From Microbulbifer sp. ALW1 (GTDB lineage Bacteria; Pseudomonadota; Gammaproteobacteria; Pseudomonadales; Cellvibrionaceae), in the NCBI RefSeq assembly GCF_009903625.1, contig NZ_CP047569.1, positions 3,838,001-3,902,000 on the forward strand: a DNA stretch of 64,000 bases, read 5' to 3'. The notes under the pieces are model-generated. The model was not told where the DNA came from and made no database searches. It saw only the letters and a program-made list of their open reading frames with translations. Numbering within the stretch: position 1 is the first letter of the stretch; each line of letters begins with the position of its first letter. This document shows positions 57,499-64,000 of this stretch, piece after piece. The position numbers and the translations under genes were made by a program.

Positions 57499-58029
57499 AT
57501 GAAGACCACTATGCTCCGCACACTAACGATAATCCTAGCCGTCACAATCTCAGCCTGCGGCTGGCAACTCCGCGGTGCACCGAAAAACTTCCCGCCGGGC
57601 AGCAAACTCTATATCACCACCGAAAACCCGCGCAGCGACCTGAGTGAAAGCATCACCCGCCTGCTGCAAACCAGCGGCCTGCCGCTTGCCGAAGACGCCA
57701 CCGAAGCCGACTTCGTCCTTACCGTACACAAAGAAATCGAGCAAAAGCGCACCGTCTCCGTAGACGCCAAAGGCCGTGCCTCCGAATACGAACTCATCAC
57801 CAGCGCCGAATACAGCGTGCGCGACCGCAACGGCAAATACCTCCTCACCAACGCCCAGGCCGACGTCTACCGCATCCTCCAGTGGGACGAAGACGAAGTG
57901 GCGAGTAAAGGCGAAGAAGAACGCCTGCAGCGGGAAGAAATGCGCCGCGAACTCATCAGCCGTATCATCGACCGCCTGCGCCGAATTGAAATCAGCACAC
58001 CGGTCAGCGACAGCCCCATCGCCCCCTGA
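57499..58029 (+). CDS. lptE: LPS-assembly lipoprotein LptE
   Basis: 176 residues. A lipoprotein signal (MLRTLTIILAVTISAC) is followed by GWQLRGAPKNFPPGSKLYI, the LptE start, and a beta-alpha layout ending RREMRRELISRIIDRLRRIEI-like helix. LptE plugs the LptD outer-membrane barrel and completes the LPS bridge whose inner-membrane permeases LptF and LptG are encoded at 13377-15585. Next gene is holA, the usual order after leuS. Confidence 0.93.
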   Translation: MKTTMLRTLTIILAVTISACGWQLRGAPKNFPPGSKLYITTENPRSDLSESITRLLQTSGLPLAEDATEADFVLTVHKEIEQKRTVSVDAKGRASEYELITSAEYSVRDRNGKYLLTNAQADVYRILQWDEDEVASKGEEERLQREEMRRELISRIIDRLRRIEISTPVSDSPIAP

Positions 58030-58045
58030 ACGGCAACAAAGCACT

Positions 58046-59050
58046 ATGGCGCGCATCAACCCCAGACAACTCCCACAGAACCTCCGCCAGGGGCTCGCCC
58101 CCATTTACGTCGTAACCGGGGACGAACCGCTATTGATCCAGGAGTGCTGCGACAGCATCCGCGATACGGCCCGTCATCACGGCTTCATTGAACGCGACCT
58201 GCTCCACGGCGAAGCCAACTTCGACTGGGGGCAACTGCTCTCCGCCGCAGGCAGCCTCTCCCTGTTTGCCGACAAAAAAATCATTGAACTGCGACTGCCC
58301 GGTGGAAAACCCGGCGATAAAGGCAGCAAAGCCCTGCAGGAATTTGCCGATATGGCAAACGAGGAGACACTACTGCTCCTGGTATTGCCAAAACTGGATC
58401 GCGCCCAGCTCAACAGCAAATGGGTCAAAGCGCTGGACGCCAAAGGCGTACTGATTCAGATCTGGCCGGTAGATGCCGCAGAAATGCCACGCTGGATTCA
58501 CCAGCGACTGCGCGCCGCCGGCCTCGACGCCGAACCCGAAGCTATCCAGATACTCGCCGAACGGGTCGAAGGCAACCTGTTGGCCGCCAGCCAGGAAATC
58601 GAAAAGCTGAAGCTGCTGGCGCAAGACAATGTCATCAGTGCCGACACCATGAACAACGCCGTCGCCAGCTCGGCACGCTACGACGTTTTCGGACTGATCG
58701 ACAAAGCCCTGGCCGCGGACGCCGCCGGCGCGGTGAAAACCCTGCAAGGGCTGCGCGCCGAAGGGGTGGAAGCACCGGTCGTGCTCTGGGCCATCGCCCG
58801 GGAGATTCGCACACTGCTGGAAACCCAGCAGAAGCTCGACGAGGGGCAACCACTCAATCGGCTGGTGCGCATTCAGAAGCGCCAACCTCTGATCCAGGCT
58901 GCCTGCCAGCGGCTACACCCTCGCCAGCTGGAAAATTTCCTGCTGCGCGCCCGCGCTGTGGACAATGCCATCAAAGGCGGTAAAGAAATGGACCCCTGGG
59001 CGGGCCTGCTGGAACTGACACTCAATCTTTCCGGTAAACGCAGTATCTGA
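58046..59050 (+). CDS. holA: DNA polymerase III subunit delta
   Basis: 334 residues from ATG 58046. LAPIYVVTGDEPLLIQECCDSIR is the HolA start; SLFADKKIIELRLPGGKPGDKG and DLR-like GLIDKALAADAAGAVKTLQGLRAEGVEAPVVLWAIAREIR follow. Delta opens the beta sliding clamp in the clamp-loader complex. With holC at 17868 the window encodes two clamp-loader parts. It begins 16 bp after lptE. Confidence 0.95.
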   Translation: MARINPRQLPQNLRQGLAPIYVVTGDEPLLIQECCDSIRDTARHHGFIERDLLHGEANFDWGQLLSAAGSLSLFADKKIIELRLPGGKPGDKGSKALQEFADMANEETLLLLVLPKLDRAQLNSKWVKALDAKGVLIQIWPVDAAEMPRWIHQRLRAAGLDAEPEAIQILAERVEGNLLAASQEIEKLKLLAQDNVISADTMNNAVASSARYDVFGLIDKALAADAAGAVKTLQGLRAEGVEAPVVLWAIAREIRTLLETQQKLDEGQPLNRLVRIQKRQPLIQAACQRLHPRQLENFLLRARAVDNAIKGGKEMDPWAGLLELTLNLSGKRSI

Positions 59051-59114
59051 CGTGGGGCGGACTCGCTCCCGCGAGCCCACCCTTTAGTTGGAGACCATCT
59101 ACAAGATCGAAAAG

Positions 59115-60239
59115 TTACTCGGCGATTTTTTCCGCGTAAATGGCATCCACCAGTTTTCCATCGTCGCTGTCCCCAGGCAGTTCCCAGAACATAATACCCC
59201 CGAGCCGGTGCTCTTTCGCATAGCGGGTTTTCAGTGCCACCGACCGTGGATTATCAAAGGTCGCGTAGCGCTTTTGCTCAGCGTTATAGGCGTAGGCGGC
59301 AGCCGCCTTTTTATCCCAGAAAACACCGTACCCGTTTTCATTCCGGTACTCCGCGTCCTGTTCGGCGAAGCGCAGCCCCGGTACATGCCTACCAGCCTGG
59401 TAACGTCCATTGTTATCGCTGCCGCCTTCAACGCCTTCCCAAACCCGCGAGTAGAAGGCCGCACCAATCACAATTTTCTGTGCCGGCACGCCGGCATCCA
59501 GTAGACAACGCACGGCATTGTCGGTGGATTGCTTCTGCTGATCCGTTGAATAAAGTGGAGTTTGGTGACCGGTCACGGTACTGAACCCGTTAACCAGGTC
59601 GTAACTCATCAGATTGATGCTATTGATCAGCGGAGTGACTGCCTGCCAGTCCAGGGACTTCTGCAAAAATGCATCAAAGCCACCGGCAGCGACAGTAATC
59701 AGCGAATCTTCCCCGAGCACCCGCCGCAATTCCTGAACCAGTGCAGTGAAGTTGTCGCGGTCTTCAGGCTTAAACGGGTGGCCCGGGTGACCTTCAATGG
59801 CGGGATACTCCCAGTCCAGGTCGATGCCATCACCACCAATAGTGTCCAAGGTTTTTTTCACCGAGCGCGCAAACGCAGCGCGATTTTCCGCACTGGAGAA
59901 GACATCCGAGCAGGGTTCGCAACCGCCCCAGCCACCGAGCGCCAGCATTACTTTGAGATGGGGATACTGCGCTTTCAGTGCCAGCAGACGCTGATAGGAA
60001 TCGCGTGCTTCCCCGTCGCGAAACGCCATTTCGTTACCATCCAGGTATACGAAGCTGTATATCAAGTGAGTGAGCTTGTTGAAGTCATAGCGTGCCAGGT
60101 CTTTGCCATCGCCCGTGTAGTAGCCCATCACAGCCAGCGCATCGGGACTCACCGACGACGCCTCCAGTCCTTTATCCGCAACAGCCGTATTGCCCATCAG
60201 CACCAGCCACAAGCCACACCAACGCCACCAATTCCCCAT
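59115..60239 (-). CDS. Secreted GH18 chitinase
   Basis: About 374 residues from ATG 60239, chosen because AGGAG lies eight bases upstream; an ATG six bases earlier is too close. The signal peptide (WCGLWLVLMGNTAVA) is followed by a single GH18 barrel: MGYYTGDGKD, LKVMLALGGWGGCEPCSDVFSS, catalytic DGIDLDWEYP (DxxDxDxE), INLMSYDLVNGF and GIMFWELPGDSDDG. It cuts chitin to oligomers that the GH20 lipoprotein at 8895 can finish. No carbohydrate-binding module is present. Its promoter shares a 13-base operator with the GH20 gene. Confidence 0.95.
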   Translation of the reverse strand: MGNWWRWCGLWLVLMGNTAVADKGLEASSVSPDALAVMGYYTGDGKDLARYDFNKLTHLIYSFVYLDGNEMAFRDGEARDSYQRLLALKAQYPHLKVMLALGGWGGCEPCSDVFSSAENRAAFARSVKKTLDTIGGDGIDLDWEYPAIEGHPGHPFKPEDRDNFTALVQELRRVLGEDSLITVAAGGFDAFLQKSLDWQAVTPLINSINLMSYDLVNGFSTVTGHQTPLYSTDQQKQSTDNAVRCLLDAGVPAQKIVIGAAFYSRVWEGVEGGSDNNGRYQAGRHVPGLRFAEQDAEYRNENGYGVFWDKKAAAAYAYNAEQKRYATFDNPRSVALKTRYAKEHRLGGIMFWELPGDSDDGKLVDAIYAEKIAE

Positions 60240-60294
60240 CGCCATTTCTCCTGCGTTTTTTCTACGGAACAGCAATCACTATTTTCGAGCCCGT

Positions 60295-60333
60295 ATCCTA
60301 ACGCCTGACACCAGGGAGTGACAACGCTGTCAC
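60295..60333 (-). promoter_or_regulatory. GH18 promoter with LacI-type operator
   Basis: Reading leftward, -35 TTGTCA (60319-60324), an 18-base spacer and -10 TAGGAT (60295-60300). The perfect palindrome GTGACA-ACGC-TGTCAC (60318-60333) covers the -35 and contains TGACAGCGTTGTC on the minus strand, identical to the site before the GH20 gene. Confidence 0.65.
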
Positions 60334-60535
60334 AGGCGCAGCAACGGCGACGCCAGACAAGCTCAAGCGGATTTTGGCGCAAGCGAACAAGCCTGCCGGC
60401 ACCAAATGACAAGTGACCGCGACTCAAGTTGGTTAGGATGAAAGGCAAACACCGCTCCCAGCAGCTAATACTGACTGCTAGATTCCAATCACCGGGCGGG
60501 AATTCCGCGATCCAGGCGAACAACAGAGAAAAACC

Positions 60536-62206
60536 ATGAGCAAGGCCCCTACTCCATCGGACAAGCCATCCGAACTCGCCAGCACCCATAGCGTGATCAA
60601 CCAACCCAAGCCGCTACAGGGACATAACCTCTACGCCGGTGATGCCGCCCTGCGGGATGCGGTACAGCGCAATGGCGGCCACTGGGCGGAAGATGACCTC
60701 CAGCGCTACGGCGAGATCTGTGGACGCCCGGAGTGGATCGAGCGCGGTTTTCAGGCCAATGCCCACAAGCCGGAGTTTGATTCCCACGACCGGGTGGGCA
60801 ATCGCATCGACCAGGTGAACTACCACCCCGCCTATCACCAGTTGATGCAGCTGGCGCTGAGCGAGGGACTGCACTCCTCGCCGTGGACAGAGCCAAAGCC
60901 CGGGGCCCACGTGGTACGCGCCGCCAAGTACTATCTGCACAGCCAGGTGGAATCCGGCCACGGCTGTCCGGTGACCATGACATTTGCCTCTGTCCCCTCC
61001 ATCAAACTCAACCCGGTGCTGGCGAAAGAGTGGCTGCCCAAAATTACCGACCGCGGCTACGACCCTAGCAACCGCCCACACACGGAAAAAGCTACGGTCA
61101 CTATCGGCATGGGCATGACCGAAAAACAGGGCGGTTCCGATGTCCGCGCCAACACCACCACTGCCACGCCACAGGGTGACGGCAGCTACGCACTGGTGGG
61201 CCACAAATGGTTTACCTCGGCGCCCATGTGCGACGCTTTTCTGGTTTTGGCCCAGACGGAGGCAGGGCTGAGTTGTTTTCTGGTGCCCCGCTGGTGCCCG
61301 GACGGCAGCAAAAATCCGATTCAGGTACAGCGGCTGAAAAACAAAGCCGGCAACGTCTCCAACGCCTCGTCGGAAATCGAATTGCGCGGCGCGCTGGGCT
61401 GGCTGGTGGGAGAAGAAGGACGCGGAGTGCCGGCCATCATTGAAATGGTTTCCGCCACCCGCTTCGACTGTATGATCGGGTCGAGTAGCGGCCAGCGACA
61501 GGCGGTGGTACAGGCGATTTACCACGCCTCCCAGCGCAGTGCTTTTGGCAAATCCCTGATCGACCAACCACTGATGCAGAACGTACTGGCGGACCTGCAA
61601 CTGGAAGTGGAAGGCTCCATCGCCATGACCATGCGCATGGCCCAGGCGATGGACCATCTGGACGACGAGCAGCAAAAGCTGCTGATGCGTCTCGGCACCG
61701 CGGTCGGGAAATACTGGATCTGTAAGCGCACACCCCATCACGCCTATGAAGCAATGGAGTGTCTCGGCGGCAACGGCGTGATCGAAGATTTCATTACCGC
61801 GCGCCTCTACCGCGACGCCCCCATCAATGCCATCTGGGAGGGCTCCGGCAATATCCAGGCGCTGGACGTATTGCGTGCATTGACGAAAACACCAGACGTT
61901 CTTAGCAATTGGTATGACGTGCTGGATGAAAGCAAGGGCAACGATCTGCGTTACGACAGAGCCCTTGCCCAGCTGAAAAACCAGCTCGCCGATAGGCATC
62001 ACATCGAGTATCGGGCCCGTCATCTGGTAGATCAGCTGGCTCTGACGATGCAGGCAAACCTGCTGATGCAAAGTCGCAACAGCGCAGTGGCGGAGGCTTT
62101 TATCGCCTCGCGACTCGGCACGCAAGGTGTCGGCAACACCGGTACCCTACCCGTTGGTGTGGATGTCACGACCATCATCGAGCGCGGCAATCCGCTGGTC
62201 AGCTGA
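60536..62206 (+). CDS. aidB: AidB-like acyl-CoA dehydrogenase
   Basis: 556 residues, near the length of E. coli AidB (541) rather than ordinary acyl-CoA dehydrogenases (about 380). ATVTIGMGMTEKQGGSDVRAN is the flavin/substrate loop, HKWFTSAPMCDAFLVLAQ the beta domain, TRFDCMIGSSSGQRQAVVQA and MECLGGNGVIEDFITARLYRDAPINAIWEGSGNIQ the C-terminal FAD region. E. coli AidB belongs to the adaptive response to alkylation and binds DNA. No ada or alkB is nearby. Confidence 0.9.
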   Translation: MSKAPTPSDKPSELASTHSVINQPKPLQGHNLYAGDAALRDAVQRNGGHWAEDDLQRYGEICGRPEWIERGFQANAHKPEFDSHDRVGNRIDQVNYHPAYHQLMQLALSEGLHSSPWTEPKPGAHVVRAAKYYLHSQVESGHGCPVTMTFASVPSIKLNPVLAKEWLPKITDRGYDPSNRPHTEKATVTIGMGMTEKQGGSDVRANTTTATPQGDGSYALVGHKWFTSAPMCDAFLVLAQTEAGLSCFLVPRWCPDGSKNPIQVQRLKNKAGNVSNASSEIELRGALGWLVGEEGRGVPAIIEMVSATRFDCMIGSSSGQRQAVVQAIYHASQRSAFGKSLIDQPLMQNVLADLQLEVEGSIAMTMRMAQAMDHLDDEQQKLLMRLGTAVGKYWICKRTPHHAYEAMECLGGNGVIEDFITARLYRDAPINAIWEGSGNIQALDVLRALTKTPDVLSNWYDVLDESKGNDLRYDRALAQLKNQLADRHHIEYRARHLVDQLALTMQANLLMQSRNSAVAEAFIASRLGTQGVGNTGTLPVGVDVTTIIERGNPLVS

Positions 62207-62291
62207 GTCACACCCAATAACTACTTTCCATGTTCCGGGTGCCAATTAAGGCGCCCTGAAATCTCCGGCACTGCCTTCCTGAAACCCATTT

Positions 62292-62334
62292 TGTGCAAAA
62301 CCCTTGGTGCGCAAAACCGTGTTGCCCAAAACCC
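62292..62334. repeat. Three short imperfect repeats upstream of the BlaI-type gene
   Basis: TGTGCAAAACCC (62292-62303), GTGCGCAAAACCG (62307-62319) and GTTGCCCAAAACCC (62321-62334) share a GC.CAAAACC core at about 15-base spacing, just left of the predicted promoter. Confidence 0.55.
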
Positions 62335-62337
62335 ATG

Positions 62338-62366
62338 TTGCGCACATGCGACACTTGTCGCATACT
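62338..62366 (+). promoter_or_regulatory. BlaI-type promoter with operator
   Basis: -35 TTGCGC (62338-62343), 17-base spacer, -10 CATACT (62361-62366). The perfect 18-base palindrome ATGCGACACTTGTCGCAT (62346-62363) fills the spacer, so a bound dimer would exclude RNA polymerase. The TGTCGCA arms fit an autoregulated BlaI/MecI-type repressor. Confidence 0.7.
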
Positions 62367-62406
62367 AATCCCACAAGTCACAAACCCCCGAACAAGGCAT
62401 TCCCCA

Positions 62407-62820
62407 ATGAAGCCACAGCCCTCAGCAACGGAGCTCGCCATCCTCAAGGCGCTCTGGCAGCAGTCGCCCCTAAGCGCCCGCGAAATTCACCTGCGCATTG
62501 AAGAGCAACTGGGCTGGTCCTACTCATCCACCCGCAAAACCCTGGATCGCATGCAGGACAAAGGTTTACTGCACGCCTTTGAAGTCCACGGACTGAAAGT
62601 GTTTGAGGCCGAAGCGGATAAAGTGGAAACGCTGGCGGCCTATGCACGGGATTTCGCCGAGCGCGTACTGGAAATCAAGGGGCCGGTACCCGCCTCTTTT
62701 TTCGCGGGCAGCGACTTGCTGAGCGAGGTCGAGCTTAAGGAACTGGAATTGCTGTTGGCGAGGGAAAGCAAGGATGACGGAACAGCAGAGGGAGCAACAG
62801 AGGGCTCAGCAGGTGATTGA
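62407..62820 (+). CDS. BlaI/MecI/CopY family transcriptional repressor
   Basis: 137 residues from ATG 62407. Winged helix: SATELAILKALWQQSPLSAREIHLRIEEQLGWSYSSTRKTLDRMQDKGLL, then a C-terminal dimerisation helix region (LSEVELKELELLLARE). BlaI-type repressors are inactivated by proteolysis triggered through an M56 (BlaR1-like) membrane metallopeptidase, which is encoded next and overlaps by 47 bp. The 18-base palindrome in its promoter is the likely target. Whether the inducer is a beta-lactam or another envelope cue is unknown. Confidence 0.92.
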   Translation: MKPQPSATELAILKALWQQSPLSAREIHLRIEEQLGWSYSSTRKTLDRMQDKGLLHAFEVHGLKVFEAEADKVETLAAYARDFAERVLEIKGPVPASFFAGSDLLSEVELKELELLLARESKDDGTAEGATEGSAGD

Positions 62821-64000
62821 GTGGCTCGCGCAACTCGCCCTGTCCAGCGCCATCAGCCTTGCCATTGGCGCCTTAATGCTAAGCCTGTTGGTATTGCTGG
62901 CCCGTCACCTGCACTGGCTAAATAGCTGGCGCGAACCCTGGCTGGCCGCAGCGGTACTCACTTTTGCCAGCTTTTGCCTGGGTTTCCTGCCCTCCATGCA
63001 CCACCCCGCCACTATCGAACTGAGCCTGCCCGCTGTTGTAAACCTGCCTCAGGACAGCAATGAGGCCATCGCACTCGCTGCTGGTCAGGATCACAAGACT
63101 TTCTTCTGGCTGGGGTGGTTGGTCGCGTGGGGGCAATCTGGGCCTTGGGGGCGACAATCCATCTCGGGCGTTTGCTGCTCGGCCAGCGACGGCTCGCCAG
63201 ACTGCTGCGCCAGGGCAAGCCGCTACCCGCCAACGGGGAACTCGCGCAACACCTGGGGGTACGGAACCCGCCTGAAGGGCTGAAACTGGTGCTGGTGGAC
63301 GCGCGGGTTTCCCCCTTTGCCTGCACCTTTCCTACTCCCACCCTGGTACTCAGCCAATGGGCACTCGACGAGCTGTCACTGGCACAAATCCGACTGGTAG
63401 TGGGTCATGAACTGACGCACCTGGCGCGGCGCGATCCGATGGCGGTACTGGCACTGCAGTGGATGACGGTCCTGCTCTGGTTCAACTGGCCGTTAAAGAA
63501 ACTGGCAAAACGGACGCTGGACGCCCTGGAGCAGGGCTGTGATGAAGAGGTACTCAGAAAAGAAAACCAAAACGGGCGAAGGGCCTATGCAGACGCAATG
63601 CTGAAGACCCTTCGCCACACCGCGACAGCTCACGGCAATGATCCCGTCGCGGCCTTCTCAACGCAAAACCAAAGGAGCTTCACCTTGAGAATCCGTAACA
63701 TTCTGAACGGCAAACCCGGCGCCGGCAAGCGCTCAAATGGCACCCTGTGGTCACTTACCCTGGCCAGTGGTCTGTTAGTTCTGGGGTTGCAACCCCAGCT
63801 GGCGCAGGCCGGCAAAGCCCTGGAGGCCTTCATAAACCCGTTGCCAGAGGCCAAGGTCACCTCGGGATTTGGTATGAGGCCCTGGCCCATCAAAGACGCA
63901 AAATATAAGGAGAAACGCCTGCACAAAGGGATAGACCTGGCGGCGCCTAGGGGTACCCAGATACAGGTACCGGGCTCAGGCGTGGTTACTTTCTCGGGCA
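62774..64000 (+). CDS. M56 (BlaR1-like) membrane metallopeptidase with M23 domain, frameshifted and 3' truncated
   Basis: Starts at ATG 62774 inside the repressor gene. N-terminal helices (SSAISLAIGALMLSLLVLLARHL; WLAAAVLTFASFCLGFLPS) are in one frame up to about 63125; from there the protein continues in the next frame (GAIWALGATIHLGRLLLGQRRLARLL). One base, probably a G near 63126, appears missing. The second part has the M56 zinc motif VVGHELTHLARRD, QGCDEEVLRKE, a helix (LWSLTLASGLLVLGLQPQLA) and then an M23 LytM-type domain, VTSGFGMRPWPI and HKGIDLAAPRGTQI. M23 domains bind or cut peptidoglycan cross-bridges, so this could be a cell-wall-sensing BlaR1 variant. Open at the right edge. Confidence 0.8.

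Noticed and set aside
60614..62125. 503-codon open frame opposite the AidB-like gene
   Set aside because: Antisense shadow of a well-supported gene.

Overview
The window looks like a chromosomal segment from a marine, chitin-using gammaproteobacterium, probably near Microbulbifer/Cellvibrionales. This is inferred from gene content and order (lptF-lptG diverging from pepA; holC-valS; miaB-ybeZ-ybeY-corC-lnt; leuS-lptE-holA), moderate GC, a GH20 hexosaminidase and a GH18 chitinase. No rRNA, CRISPR array, phage, insertion sequence or intact tRNA was seen. Both edges cut genes: a PhnD-type binding protein on the left and an M56/M23 metallopeptidase on the right.

Layout. 1-4.4 kb: PhnD fragment, YjbR, a broken alpha/beta hydrolase, a DUF885 lipoprotein and a LysR regulator, all leftward. 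4.6-8.7 kb: an FMN reductase, then a leftward string of GMC oxidoreductase, rlmA, tadA and a small ion channel. 8.9-13.3 kb: GH20 hexosaminidase, a secreted orphan and an RDD membrane protein. 13.4-22.3 kb: lptG/lptF, pepA, holC, a low-complexity orphan, valS. 22.4-25.7 kb: a three-gene cassette of ATP-grasp ligase, inactive-transglutaminase 7TM protein and retropepsin-like lipoprotein. 26-33 kb: yqcC, dinG, an acyltransferase, an NhaC antiporter and a DUF3549 protein. 33.1-41 kb: AT-rich island with a small lipoprotein, pgi, slipin/NfeD pair, OlsF-like ornithine-lipid synthase, LpxH-like phosphoesterase. 41.1-45.3 kb: an uncharacterised coiled-coil membrane protein/VWA-like pair, a short M9 collagenase, DUF1820. 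45.4-59 kb: housekeeping clusters. 59.1-64 kb: GH18 chitinase, AidB-like protein, BlaI-type repressor and M56/M23 metallopeptidase.

Most useful non-coding observations: (1) four copies of a 123-125 bp structured repeat (17558-17681 +, 17711-17835 -, 46865-46989 +, 57348-57470 +), with conserved end boxes, long outer stems whose sequence differs but whose pairing is kept, and two inner hairpins with a GGA-type loop; (2) an identical 13-base operator-like palindrome, TGACAGCGTTGTC, overlapping the predicted -35 of both the GH20 and the GH18 genes, suggesting a shared chitin/GlcNAc repressor; (3) an 18-bp perfect palindrome filling the -35/-10 spacer of the BlaI-type gene.

Two genes carry apparent frame breaks (the hydrolase near 1.87 kb and the M56/M23 gene near 63.13 kb); the sequence alone cannot tell mutation from sequencing error.
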